Shown here: positions 47,396 through 58,416 of the stretch, in pieces
Layout: every line of letters starts with the position of its first letter
Position numbering within the stretch: position 1 is the stretch's first letter
DNA from: Phymorhynchus buccinoides
Lineage: Eukaryota; Mollusca; Gastropoda; Neogastropoda; Raphitomidae
Length of the DNA: 64,000 nt
Assembly: GCA_017654935.2 (NCBI GenBank)
Contig: CM065690.1
Location: forward strand, 13,590,367-13,654,366
Direction: 5' to 3'
Made by a program: the position numbers and the translations under genes
The notes under the pieces: generated by a model
Database searches by the model: none
Told to the model about the DNA's origin: nothing
The model's input: only the letters and a program-made list of their open reading frames with translations

Positions 47396-47757
47396 TAGGT
47401 ACTTTATAGTCACAGAGGCGCCTCTATGAAATTCGGGTTGCTCCCACTTAGAGAGAGTCGCAGCCAGAGGCGCACCACCCATTTTTTTTTTGCATGCGAT
47501 TTTTTGTGTGACTGATGAGGAAGGAAAGGGGTGGTGGTGGTAAATTTTGACCAAATGACAACTTTTTCTTTGCCGCTGGGTTTAACGTGTGCTAAGTGTA
47601 TGGGCACACGGGACCTCGGTTTATCCTCTCATCCGAAAGACTCCACGTTCAGACCGTAAGGCCTTGTGCAAAGTGAGAGGAAAAATCCCCTGCACCCAGG
47701 TTCGACCTCGGGTTTACTTGACACAAGGCGAACGCGCTACCACTACTGTGCCACTCT
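47396..47757 (-). mobile_element. tRNA-derived SINE, full length, abutting exon 8
   Basis: Head at 47757 down to tail at 47396; the C tract has decayed to a gtggtggtgg repeat. It lies about 40 bp downstream of the exon 8 donor, in the sense orientation of the gene. Confidence 0.85.
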
Positions 47758-47797
47758 TGGACAAAAATGTCCCAAGTAGTAACAACAACCCAACAAC

Positions 47798-47950
47798 CTG
47801 CAAAACACTGTCGATGTCCGCGGCGCGCTGATAGATGTCCTCCAGCTCGTTGACCTTGGCGGCGACCCCCGTCTGCACCAGACCCCAGCTCAGCATGCTG
47901 CCGTCATTCAGCTGGAAATCAGCCTCCAAGGGACTCTGCTCTAGGTCACC
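47798..47950 (-). CDS. Tudor gene exon 8: linker
   Basis: 153 nt, 51 codons, whole-codon ends: GDLEQSPLEADFQLNDGSML, SWGLVQTGVAAKVNELEDIY, QRAADIDSVLQ. The first part completes the nuclease-like strand of unit 2; the remainder is predicted helical. The donor is GTTGTTGG, a weak match to consensus, but it agrees in phase with exon 9. Confidence 0.8.
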
Positions 47951-48404
47951 CTGTAGTAGTGTGGGGAAAGGAGAATTTTTAATTTAATTTTTTTTTTTGG
48001 GGGGGGGGGGGGGGGGAGGTAAAAATGCAGATCAACACTCCCACTGTCGCAATCTTGGTTCATTGGTCCGTCTCGCCTTTATCTTCAATTTTCATTGAAT
48101 GCGTATTTTTGATTGTGTAAAATGGATGAAAATTTGACGTTAAACACAGAAAACGGTAAGAGGTTTAAGTGCTCAATCTGCAGTTAAGATTCATTACCCG
48201 TGTATTTAAAACAAATATCTAGTCATCCATCTTTCATGAAACAATTCAAGGATTACATTATCACAACTGATTTTTAAATAATTTATCATTACACATGACA
48301 CATGCCTGTATATACGTACATACATATCACATGCCTGTATCACATATTACACATGACACATGCCTGTATATACATATACGTACGTATATACATACGTACT
48401 ATAG

Positions 48405-48945
48405 TAGCTGCATTGAGTCTGTGCTTACTGTTTCCTTTATGTGTTGGTTTGGAAGTCTGTGTTTGAAGAACAAGCGTGTGTTGGATGATGTGGTGAATGT
48501 GTGTAGTAAAGTTGTTGGAAAGAGAGAGATGGGTTTGAATGAGATGTACGAAAGACGAACCAAGCATAAAGCCAGGAAAATTGTAAATGACACCTCCCAT
48601 GTTTTGAACAAACATTACGAACTATTACCTTCTGGACGTCGCTACAAAACTTTTAAAGTCAACTCCAGGCACAGAAATCCTTCATCCCCAGATCCATCCA
48701 CCTCCTAAACTCATGATCCTTTTAGGTTTAAATGTGTGTTCATCGTGTTAAAAGAAACTATGCATGCTTATCCTTAGACGTGTATGCATCCACATATAAT
48801 GTGTATCTTTAAGTGTGTATTATGTGTAACTTTTGCTCCTATTCATGCATGCTGAATGTCGATGTCTTTGTTATTCTGGCACCTGAACAAAATTTCTCGT
48901 TGGGAGATAATAAAGTGAATTTGATTTGATTTGATTTGATATCCA
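48405..48945 (+). mobile_element. Second non-LTR retrotransposon, 3' end
   Basis: The translation contains LKNKRVLDDVVNVCSKVVGK and HYELLPSGRRYKTFKV, the conserved C-terminal end of LINE reverse transcriptases of the type ending ELLPSGRRY. A short 3' UTR then ends in aataaagtgaatttg and a (atttg)n tail at about 48915-48940. It is 5' truncated, with a cata/cgta microsatellite before it. Confidence 0.8.
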
Positions 48946-49006
48946 TCCGTTCATCGTCTGTCTACCTATTGTCTGCCAAGCTGTCTGTCCGTCTCCCCCC
49001 CATCTA

Positions 49007-49047
<41 letters not shown>

Positions 49048-49060
49048 CTTTTCAAATTCC
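48940..49060. repeat. CT microsatellite
   Basis: (ct)n at about 49012-49043 in a pyrimidine-rich stretch, directly after the LINE tail. Confidence 0.85.
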
Positions 49061-49983
49061 TTATATTGTCTGTCTGTTGTCCTTAACTTTTCTCCCTCTT
49101 ACATTGCTATTTTGTATATATTGTTATTTGACGACGAAAATTGAGTTTTACGTCCTCTTGGTCTGAATCAGACACATATGGGACATTTGTAAATACAAAT
49201 ATGGTGGGAACGATACTGGAGGCAATGCCCGGAGGCAGTACGAAACCAGTAAAGTCCCGATTTTTAAAATTAATACAGATAGCTGTAAGCTGTAAATTTT
49301 ATATATTGTTATTCTTCATGATGGTTTGAAGGATTGCTTTGATGCTTATGCTACTTTATGTTTTTGCATTACTTATTTGTTGGTCTGTTAGTTTTCTTGT
49401 TTGGCCACAGGGCTGAGTGTAAAAAAGCAATGCTTATCTCATTACCCTGTAAAAATAAAAGTTTGTTTCGTTTCGTTAAGAAAGGCAAGACTGAAAACAT
49501 GAAAAGAACAGCGAAATGGAGGGTTTTTAATCTGCATCTTTGCCCCCTAATTTTCACAAAGTAACTTCACACAATCAGAACGACAAGAAAAATAATTCGA
49601 GAGGAAGGCTAACAGACTTCCCAAGAAAAAGAGGAAAACAACAAGCTATGTAAAGGAACTCAATTCAAAGGCCGAGTAGAGCAGGCCCAGGTGTGAAAGC
49701 TAGGCTGGAAAATTTAAGAATGTCATATCCGGCGCCACACGGGTGCGCGTCATACCCGGATGTAAGGGGAGTCACTCCCTCTACTCCCCGCGGTATGCGT
49801 GCATGCCCTTGGGCTAGTTTCGTTTTAGCTATGTGCTAGGGTAAGGTTCCAGGTTGTTTTAGGCTAATGCAGTTGTTTTGAGTGTTGGTACAGTATGGTT
49901 AAAATAGATAGGGTAATTTTCAAGAAAAATCTGAAAAAATCTGAACACATTCACATGCACACACACACACATTCGGACCATAC

Positions 49984-50058
49984 CTTGATAATCACAGTGC
50001 ACTTTTTGTTGACCAGTTCTGACGTTAGGTACTTTACATAACTCTTGAACCATTTGGC
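49984..50058 (-). CDS. Tudor gene exon 7b (second copy)
   Basis: 75 nt, 25 codons. It differs from exon 7a at one residue by eye (AKWF in place of AKWR). The acceptor (ctacag) and donor (GTATGG) are intact. The whole 147-bp unit, with the intron flank and a CA microsatellite, was duplicated. It may be a mutually exclusive pair, or both may be included. Confidence 0.75.
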
Positions 50059-50130
50059 CTGTAGAAATATCACACACAGCTACATACACATACTCGCACA
50101 CACACACATATACACACGTTCGGACCATAC

Positions 50131-50205
50131 CTTGATAATCACAGTGCACTTTTTGTTGACCAGTTCTGACGTTAGGTACTTTACATAACTTTTGCGCCAC
50201 TTGGC
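50131..50205 (-). CDS. Tudor gene exon 7a (tandemly duplicated exon)
   Basis: 75 nt, 25 codons, whole-codon ends: AKWRKSYVKYLTSELVNKKC then TVIIK. It lies in the nuclease-like part of Tudor unit 2. A near-identical copy (7b) follows 147 bp downstream with its own acceptor and donor. Because both copies are multiples of three, either, both or neither could be spliced in without a frameshift. Confidence 0.8.
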
Positions 50206-50234
50206 CTGTTGAAATATATCACACACACAAACAC

Positions 50235-50265
<31 letters not shown>

Positions 50266-50489
50266 TGCAAGCACACACACAAATTCAGTCAATGCTTCCA
50301 CACAACCAAAATAACAAGTTACTTACAGAGAGCTTCAGAAAAAGCCAAACTCTGCAACTGAAACATTACATTTTCTTTCATAAGCATGATGTCAAACAAA
50401 ACATCGACATAGCATGCCATTTCAAACTCGCAAGTCTTTTAAATTTAATTTAAAGCTGAAAAGCAAGAGGGACATTATAGGTATTAGAT

Positions 50490-50703
50490 ATTAGGTACTT
50501 CATAGTCATAAGAGGCATCTCTGTGAAATTCGGGTTGCTCCCACCTGGAGAGTGCGTCGCAGCCAGTGGCGCGTTAACCTTTTTTTTTTCTGCATGGATT
50601 TTTGTGTGACTGATGAGGAAGGAAGGGGGGGGGGGAATTTTGACCAAATGACAACTTTTTCGGTGCCACTGCGTTTAACGCGTGCCAAGTGCATGGGCAC
50701 ACG

Positions 50704-50734
<31 letters not shown>

Positions 50735-50738
50735 TTAT
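50490..50738 (-). mobile_element. SINE lacking the tRNA head
   Basis: Tail and middle of the SINE; the sequence breaks off after tctcatccgaaagact where the head should follow. Confidence 0.8.
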
Positions 50739-51168
50739 AGTCCGTAAAATGAGGCTTACATTTCTGATCAAGAGAAAAACAACAACAAAAAAGAATCATA
50801 AATGTACATTCTCATTACTGTTAAAAAAAGAGTTGATTATGACATGGGGCATAATTTACATAACATAATCATATATATATAATTTTCTGTGGCTATATAC
50901 TACTAGTTCCTGACAGGCAAGGGCGATATATGTGTATATATATATATGCTGTGCTGCCTATGCTAATTTTCTCAACTCCTTTAATCTGTTGTGTGTGTGT
51001 GTGTGCATGTGTTTGCATGCGTTTGTGCATGCATGTGTGCGTGCGAGCGTGCGTGCGTGAAAGAGAGAGAGAGGTCTGAAATCTGAATGCTTATTTACTT
51101 ATGTTTTTTTGTAAGCCCTCTTTGCCCATATCAAAGTGTGGCTGATTTCCCTCATTTTCGAACATAAC

Positions 51169-51881
51169 AGGGAAACCCATTTAGTACGAGTACGGTTTAA
51201 ACGAGAGCCCGTGTGTAACGAGTGGTTTCAAAATTCCCAACCACAAGCCTTCTTTTTCCTTGTTAAATAATTCTGCATACGAGCTCGCTACAATGAGCAA
51301 CTTGCATATAACGTACAATTTATTGACTCCCAAAGTCAAGCTTTTATGCAAAAACTACATGGTTAGAACGAGAACGCACTTACAACCACACCGCCATCCC
51401 AAAGCCAAGCTTTCTTGCACAACTACCTGGCTAGAACGAGAACACACTCACAACAACATTGCCATCTTGACTGACCACTCGATATGTAAGCGGCATTCTG
51501 ATTGGCCGATATATTCTGTTTGCGCACTGATCTTGTGACTTCCGGGAAATTTTAACTTTCTCTTAAAGCGCGTGTGTGGATTTTATGTTTTTGATGTTAT
51601 CGTGTGTTAATAAACTGTTTTAAAGTGTTTGTAATCGGCATTAAAAACCCTATGGATACAGGATACTGGGCTTACAACCATGCTTTGTTGGGTCAGTGTG
51701 TTGTTTCCGTTTTTCTGTCTTTTTCACACTTTACCAGCACGCACATCACAGTAGATGTGAGGAGCGATTGATAGGTTCGTCAGGGTTGCCAAAATCGATA
51801 AAATGGTTTGAACGAGCAATGCTTACAACGAGTAAATTGGCCCTCTCCCCTGGAATTCGTACTAAAAGGGTTTCACTGTAA
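51169..51881. mobile_element. TIR element with inverted ends acagggaaacccatt / gggtttcactgta
   Basis: About 710 bp, non-coding, terminal stretch tagtacgag mirrored as cgtacta. Probably a pogo-like deletion derivative. Confidence 0.65.
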
Positions 51882-51889
51882 CAAAATCT

Positions 51890-52072
51890 ACCGCGTTTTA
51901 CGGACTATAAGGCGCAGTACACCTGATTACCCCACCCCACCCCAAATTTTACACAAAATTCAGATTCTGTTATCATAGTTTTATTACGGTTTTATTAGTC
52001 ACGTTATAAGGCGCATGACATTGAATCTTGGAGAAAAAAAAGTATCGCCTTATAGTCCGTAAAGTACAGTAC
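51890..52072. mobile_element. Short TIR element
   Basis: Ends accgcgttttacggactata and tatagtccgtaaagtacagt; same family. Confidence 0.8.
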
Positions 52073-52082
52073 TGGAATTTCT

Positions 52083-52905
52083 TCACACCCTACAGAAGTT
52101 ACAGCTAGGTGCTTCTTTTCTGGCAAAGTAAAAGCTACACTTGCTTAACTCATTCGCATCGCAACGATCTTGAATTATTAAAAATCACTCCAGCCATACA
52201 CACAAACAAAACATTCATAAACAAAAAGAGAAATGAAAGAAGATTACGGGGTTTTTACTTCAAGTTTAGACATAGGGAAGTGGTAGATCAGACTTTTTTT
52301 TATATAGAGACTTTTTTCCCCTTGAACTTTGAATACATTTTTTTTAGACTTTATATAGAAAAACTGCCAACACCGATTGGTTCCCCCCACAACAAAAGCA
52401 AAGTTAGAGGCAAACTTGTGATCTAAGGGAGCGAAGCGAGTTTAGAAGTGACCAAGGTATGGTGTGCATACAGATTTACTTCCCTTGAAGCAAATGCATC
52501 AAATTGAAAGCTATCTATTAATGGTCAACTTATGACGTGGATTTGACCACCAGGGGGCAGTCAAACCAGTAGGGGCTTATCGCACTCCCCTCCCTCTCTC
52601 TCACTACGCCCAACTAAGACAATCACGCGATAAACCCCTACCGGTTTGACTGGTGGTCAAATCCGTGTCCTAAGTTGCTCATTCCGGACATACATCTTCT
52701 TTTATTTCTCTTTTTGTTTATGAATGTTTTGTTTGTGTGTGTGCATGGCTGGAGTGATTTGAGGTTTCTTTAATAATTCAAAATCGTCGTGATGCGAATG
52801 AGTTCAGCAAGTGTAGCTTTTACTTTGCTGGAAAAGAAGCACCTAGCTGTAACTTCTGTAGGGTGTGGAGAACATTAGATGTCCAGAACGACTTGAATTA
52901 GTTAA
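52083..52905. mobile_element. Nested palindromic elements upstream of exon 6
   Basis: Outer arms 52083-52143 and 52806-52866 are inverted copies (accctacagaagttacagct). Inside lies an inverted pair of the TTAACTCATTC family. Within that, 52530-52675 forms another inverted repeat (gatttgaccaccag and ctggtggtcaaatc). Three layers of insertion can be read. Confidence 0.75.
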
Positions 52906-52933
52906 AACAAAAGCCGCAGCCTTGCTCACTGAC

Positions 52934-53056
52934 ATGTTTGAGGTTGTGCATGGTGAAGGCATGCGTCATGACGTGCCTGTCGCCCATCTCCGGCGTCAGC
53001 AGTCTCAGCAGATGCTTGTCCACAACCTCTGTGTTGCCGTAGTCGATGAAGTGCGC
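52934..53056 (-). CDS. Tudor gene exon 6: second half of Tudor domain 2
   Basis: 123 nt, 41 codons, whole-codon ends. It reads AHFIDYGNTEVVDKHLLRLL, TPEMGDRHVMTHAFTMHNLK, H. FIDYGNTEVV is the signature Tudor strand with the binding-cage aromatic and asparagine present. The acceptor is ctgcag and the donor GTCAGTGA. Confidence 0.9.
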
Positions 53057-53343
53057 CTGCAGACACACAAACAGTAACACGGATGCAACTGGAGAAAATC
53101 CAAAGAGCAGGCGAGGCAGGGGTCCAGGGGCCCCTGCTGGGGGGGGGGGGGGAGGGGGAGGGGGAGGGGGCAACACCCCCCTGAAGCTGAAGAAAAAGCA
53201 AAATCATACTCAATTTGAAATTTATTCCAGGCTTGTAAAGTGAGAATTCAACACTTTTTTGCCCCTTGAAATTTGAATTTAAAAAAAACCAGGCACCGCC
53301 TTTGAATGTGTCCGAGGCAAGATTGCATCCCTGCAGTATTAAC

Positions 53344-53589
53344 CAGGGATGGGAATTGTCCGCCAAACAGCAAATTTCTGTTAAAAATGACATTGATTTT
53401 CCGCCGGAAAAAAAGTCTGTCCGCTGAAAAAACAAAACAGAATAACTCAAATTAGCCGTTCTAATGCTGTTTTAGGGATTCAATTATTTAAAAAAAAAAG
53501 CTTCTGCGTTACCCCCTGGACCCCTGCTAGGGACCTTGTACTCCAGCTTTTCAGCTTTTGTTTTTTACTTTTCCAATTCCCATGCCTGA
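53344..53589. mobile_element. MITE with TIR cagggatggg / cccatgcctg
   Basis: Starts cagggatgggaattgtccg and ends ccaattcccatgcctg, 245 bp, non-coding. Confidence 0.75.
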
Positions 53590-53879
53590 TTAACCCCTTG
53601 ACTGCCAGAAAAAAAGTAAAGAAAAAAAAAAATCGTTTTTAAAATCATGACATGAAAAAGAGAACTGATACAGCCAAAATAGTCTGTGGATATAACCTCT
53701 ATTGACTGTACTAAAACAAAAAGCAGCGCATAATAATAATAATAATAAATGACATATAGCGCTGTTCGATGGTTTGCCATCCTCACAGCGCTTTACAAAG
53801 ATTTAGAAGAAAAAAAAAAAGAAACCCCCCCCCCCCCATTCTGACACCAAATCATTACCCCCCCACCTTCAACCCACCT

Positions 53880-55881
53880 TTACATGGGAGTCTGTGTCCT
53901 CCATCACCTGTAGAAAGCCTTGTCAGGGTGGTACAGGCACAGACACACCTTAATTCAACCCACCTTTACATGGGAGTCTGTGTCCTCCATCACCTGTAGA
54001 AAGCCTTGTCGGGGTGGTACAGGCACAGACACACCTTAATTCAACCCACCTTTACATGGGAGTCTGTGTCCTCCATAACCTGTAGAAAGCCTTGTCGGGG
54101 TGGTACAGGCACATACACCTTAATTCAACCCACCTTTACATGGGAGTCTGTGTCCTCCATCACCTGTAGAAAGCCTTGTCGGGGTGGTACAGGCACAGAC
54201 ACACCTTAATTCAACCCACCTTTACATGGGAGTCTGTGTCCTCCATCACCTGTAGAAAGCCTTGTCGGGGTGGTACAGGCACAGACACACCTTAATTCAA
54301 CCCACCTTTACATGGGAGTCTGTGTCCTCCATCACCTGTAGAAAGCCTTGTCAGGGTGGTACAGGCACAGACACACCTTAATTCAACCCACCTTTACACA
54401 GGAGTCTGTGTCCTCCATCACCTGTAGAAAGCCTTGTCGGGGTGGTACAGGCACAGACACCTTAATTCAACCCACCTTTACATGGGAGTCTGTGTCCTCC
54501 ATCACCTGTAGAAGGCCTTGTCGGGGTGGTACAGGCACAGACACACCTTAATTCAACCCACCTTTACATGGGAGTCTGTGTCCTCCATCACCTGTAGAAA
54601 GCCTTGTGGGGGTGGTACAGGCACAGACACACCTTAATTCAACCCACCTTTACATGGGAGTCTGTGTCCTCCATCACCTGTAGAAAGCCTTGTCGGGGTG
54701 GTACAGGCACAGACACACCTTAATTCAACCCACCTTTACATGGGAGTCTGTGTCCTCCATCACCTGTAGAAAGCCTTGTCGGGGTGGTACAGGCACAGAC
54801 ACACCTTAATTCAACCCACCTTTACATGGGAGTCTGTGTCCTCCATCACCTGTAGAAAGCCTTGTCGGGGTGGTACAGGCACAGACACAATTCAACCCAC
54901 CTTTACATTCTGTGTCCTCCATCACCTGTAGAAAGCCTTGTCGGGGTGGTACAGGCACAGACACCTTTACCCACCTTTACACAGGAGTCTGTGTCCTCCA
55001 TCACCTGTAGAAAGCCTTGTGGGGGTGGTACAGGCACAGACACACCTTAATTCAACCCACCTTTACATGGGAGTCTGTGTCCTCCATCACCTGTAGAAAG
55101 CCTTGTGGGGGTGGTACAGGCACAGACACACCTTAATTCAACCCACCTTTACACAGGAGTCTGTGTCCTCCATCACCTGTAGAAAGCCTTGTCAGGGTGG
55201 TACAGGCACAGACACACCTTAATTCAACCCACCTTTACATGGGAGTCTGTGTCCTCCATCACCTGTAGAAGGCCTTGTCGGGGTGGTACAGGCACAGACA
55301 CACCTTAATTCAACTCACCTTTACATGGGAGTCATCACCTGTAGAAAGCCTTGTGGGGGTGGTACAGGCACAGACACACCTTAATTCAACTCACCTTTAC
55401 ATGTCTGTGTCCTCCATCACCTGTAGAAAGCCTTGTGGGGGTGGTACAGGCACAGACACACCTTAATTCAACCCACCTTTACATGGGAGTCTGTGTCCTC
55501 CATCACCTGTAGAAAGCCTTGTCGGGGTGGTACAGGCACAGACACACCTTAATTCAACTCACCTTTACATACATCACCTGGGGCCTTGTCCCACAGACAC
55601 ACCTGTCCTCCATGACACACCTTAATTCAACCCACCTGTAGAAGGCCTTGTCGGGGTGGTACAGGCACAGACACACCTTAATTCAACTCACCACATACAA
55701 GGGGGTCCCTGTCCTCCATGACTGTGTCAACCCTGTAGAAGGCCTTGTCGGGGTGGTACAGGCACAGACACACCTTAATTCAACTCACCACTACAAGGGG
55801 GTCCCTGTCCTCCATGACTTCAACCCTGTAGAAGGCCTTGTCGGGGTGGTACAGGCACAGACACACCTTAATTCAACTCAC
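53880..55881. repeat. 86-bp array seeded on exon 5 3' end and donor (about 24 copies)
   Basis: On the minus strand each unit repeats gtgtgtctgtgcctgtac (VCLCLY), the HPDKAFYR segment, a shortened exon tail and a GTGGGT or GTGAGT donor. The three units nearest exon 5 keep the longer exon tail and GTGAGT; the distal ones share a small deletion and GTGGGT. A distal subtype therefore spread after the first duplications. Confidence 0.9.
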
Positions 55882-56048
55882 CACTACAAGGGGGTCCCTG
55901 TCCTCCATGACTTCAACCCTGTAGAAGGCCTTGTCGGGGCGGTACAGGCACAGACACACCTGGCCCACTCTGGGGTTCAGCATGCTGCGCGCCGCCGTCC
56001 ACTTGCCGTAGCTGTCCAGCTGATCCATGTACGCCGCCGTCTCTTTCT
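55882..56048 (-). CDS. Tudor gene exon 5: first half of Tudor domain 2
   Basis: 167 nt. One base carried from exon 4 completes the first codon (E), then KETAAYMDQLDSYGKW, ARSMLNPRVGQVCLCLYRPD and KAFYRVEVMEDRDPLVV. VGQVCLCLY..D.AFYRVEV is a good Tudor first half with the aromatic FYR in place. It ends on a codon boundary at a GTGAGT donor and joins AHFIDYGNTE of exon 6. Its 3' part and donor seed the 86-bp array that follows to 53880. Confidence 0.9.
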
Positions 56049-56169
56049 CTGAACGACACGCATGGTTACCACCCCTAACTCAAGATGGGTCAAGTCTCCA
56101 TAGCTGGAATGTGTTTTGTTGTTGTTGCTGCTTGAAATGTGTACCATATTATTCGGACTACAGTGGAAA

Positions 56170-56579
56170 CTCCCGTATGAGTGTATGCGTGCGCAGGAGA
56201 GATTGTGTTCGCTAGAGGGGGGGGGGGGGGGAGGAGTGTGTGTGAGTATGTGTCTGTGAGTACACGTGAGTGCTTTGTGTATGTGAGTGCGCGTGTGTGT
56301 ATGTGTGTGCGTGCGTGTGCGCATGTTTGTACAAGTGTATGCTTGAGTAAGTTTGTGTGCGTTTCAGTGAGAATGTGTTTTCTGCGTGTTTGATGAAATG
56401 TGTGTGGGTCTGTGTGTGCATGTCTTGTGCAAGAACGCGTTCTCGCTCGTGCGTGCACGTACGTGCGTGTGTGTCTGTTTTGCGTGTGTGTCTGTTGTGC
56501 ATGCGTGTGCGTGTGTGAGTGTTTCAATGCTGATTGCAAAGCGCTTTGTGCTCGATAAAAAGCGCTATACAAATATCCG

Positions 56580-56611
<32 letters not shown>
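56170..56611. repeat. TG-rich microsatellite and (att)n run
   Basis: tgtgtgcgtgcg simple sequence from 56180 to 56520, a short aaagcgctatacaaatatcc segment (typical of SINE/LINE 3' ends), then (att)n. Confidence 0.85.
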
Positions 56612-56612
<1 letters not shown>

Positions 56613-56774
56613 AGACCTTAAAAAATCATCCAAAATGAGGTCTTTAAGGGAGGGGTCTTCTAAGAGAGGTCATTTTAATACTTACAAAGAAGGGCAATGT
56701 CTTAGAGAAGTAGGTCTTATGTGTGGGAGGGAGTCTTATAATGGGAGGTCTTATATGGGAGGTTCCACTGTATA
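56612..56774. mobile_element. Pogo-type MITE, partial
   Basis: Same family as 42705-42860, following an (att)n microsatellite at 56581-56611 and ending gggaggttccactgta. Confidence 0.65.
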
Positions 56775-57425
56775 AAGCGCACCTTATTGTAAGGCACACC
56801 CCCAAAAATGTTACAAACAATTCAGATTTTGTTATTATATTTTCCTACTATATGCAGTGTTTCCCATAAGGATAAAATATGAGGGTCCCAGAGACCCCCT
56901 GTGCAAAATTTTAAGGGTCCTTTTGAAATTTTAAAGGGTCCCCAATCAACACTTAAAAACCTACTTCAATGAAGTTGAAAATGCAAAACACATAAGCTAC
57001 ATAAACGCCTTGTCATGCATAACACTTTGCGCATGCCCACACACACAACCAAGAGGAGAGAGATTAAACTTGGTCTGTGAAAAAAACGTGTGCGTCTTTG
57101 GGATGCGCAGTGCTGAAATTAAAGAGTCCCTTCCTGATTTTGGCGCTTCAGGGACGCACAAGTGTGTGTTATGGGCAACACTGTATATTAGTAGTCATAT
57201 TACAGAGTGGTGTAGAGTGGCACAGTGGTAGCGCGTTCGCTTCGTGTCAAGTAAACCCCGAGTTCGAACCTGGGTACAGGGGATTTTTCCTCTCACTTTG
57301 CACTAGGCCTTACGGTCTGAACGTGGGGTCTTTCGATGAGACGATAAACCGAGGTCCCGTGTGCCCATGCACTTAGCACACGTTAAACCCAGTGGCAACG
57401 AAAAAGTTGTCATTTGGTCAAAATT

Positions 57426-57465
<40 letters not shown>

Positions 57466-57682
57466 ACCCCCCCCCCCCCCCCCCCCATCAGTCACACAAA
57501 AATCGCATGCAAAAAAAAAAGGGTGGCGCGCCTCTGGCTGCGATGCGCTCTCCAGGTGGGAGCAACCCGAATTTCACAGAGATGCCTCTGTGACCATAAA
57601 GTACCTAATACCATAATACCTAATAAGGTGCAGGGGTCTGACTCTCTGAAAAAAGTATCGCCCCATCGTCTGAAAAATATGG
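56773..57682. mobile_element. Short TIR element split by a later insertion
   Basis: The left half (aaagcgcacc ... ttcagattttgttatta) ends near 56860, and the right half (aaggtgcaggggtctgac ... gtctgaaaaatatggta) resumes at 57619. The SINE at 57211-57610 and about 350 bp of other sequence lie between them. Confidence 0.65.
57211..57610 (+). mobile_element. SINE with a very long poly-C tract, nested in another element
   Basis: Full-length copy with about 60 C (one A) at 57427-57486, the longest homopolymer in the window. It lies with other sequence between the two halves of a ccgtattttacgg-type TIR element (56773-56860 and 57619-57682). Confidence 0.88.
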
Positions 57683-57843
57683 TAGTTCAAATCTTCAAAG
57701 CCATCAAGAAAAATTTTCACCGAAAATGTGTAGCAATTATGAATTGAAATGCATAAATAGGGGGGATTTCCTAATTACCAGTGTTGAAGTGTAGCTGAAG
57801 TCAAAATTGTGTAGAACACTGCTTATAATGTGTAGAGTAACCA

Positions 57844-57997
57844 GGGCCTGTATTCACGTTGAGATAGCATGAGGCTTAGCATGATGCTAACTTAGAAGCT
57901 CTTCCAATGTCCTATAGGATTTAATAGGACTTTTGGAAGAGCTTCTAAGTTAGCATGATGCTAAGTCTCATGCTATCTCAACGTGAATACAGGCCCA
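57844..57997. mobile_element. Long near-perfect hairpin (about 65-bp arms)
   Basis: The arm starting ggcctgtattcacgttgaga is repeated inverted to tctcaacgtgaatacaggcc, with a loop of about 20 bp around 57915. One or two mismatches are seen. Probably a snapback MITE; transcribed, it would give a long stem. Confidence 0.9.
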
Positions 57998-58078
57998 GGT
58001 TTGTTTAATGACGCATGTTAACAGCTCACAGAATCCCACATTTCTTTGCATACACAAAAACACAAAAGCACAAAAAGC

Positions 58079-58272
58079 TTAACCCTTTCAACGCTAGCCA
58101 TTCCTCAGCCAAAATTTACCATTAAACTTACCCGGGTAGAGAAAAGATTTTATCTGCAATATTGGGGATTCCTCTGTGGCGTGGATACCAGACCCTCATT
58201 TGGTGCCTTTTAGTGGCATGGGTGTCAAATCATTGTGGTGCCAAGAGGCGACAGTGGCCATGAAAGGGTTAA
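58079..58272. mobile_element. piggyBac-type MITE
   Basis: TTAACCCTTTCAACGC at one end and GAAAGGGTTAA at the other, interior shared with the copy at 61826-62061. Confidence 0.85.
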
Positions 58273-58416
58273 AATGAAAACACCCCATACAGCAATTTTC
58301 CAATCGCCCATTACTTTCATCTCTCTTTTTCTACCCCCCCTCTCTTTTTCTTGCCTGTCTTTCTCTTTGTCTCTGTCTGTCTGTCCCTAACTGTCTTTCT
58401 CCTCCGTCTGTCTCAC

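Larger units (their letters stand above)
49984..50260. repeat. Tandem duplication of exon 7 with flanking CA microsatellites
   Basis: Two 147-bp units, each with acceptor, 75-nt exon, donor and a CA-rich tract with cattcgg or cgttcgg. High identity indicates a recent event. Confidence 0.9.

Noticed and set aside
56090..56572. HTHTHT-type frames
   Set aside because: Translated TG/CA microsatellite.
57225..57290. Possible tRNA gene (A and B box, gttcgaacctggg)
   Set aside because: The same segment heads several dispersed 360-400 bp copies with a shared tail, so it is the promoter of a SINE; no clean cloverleaf was found.
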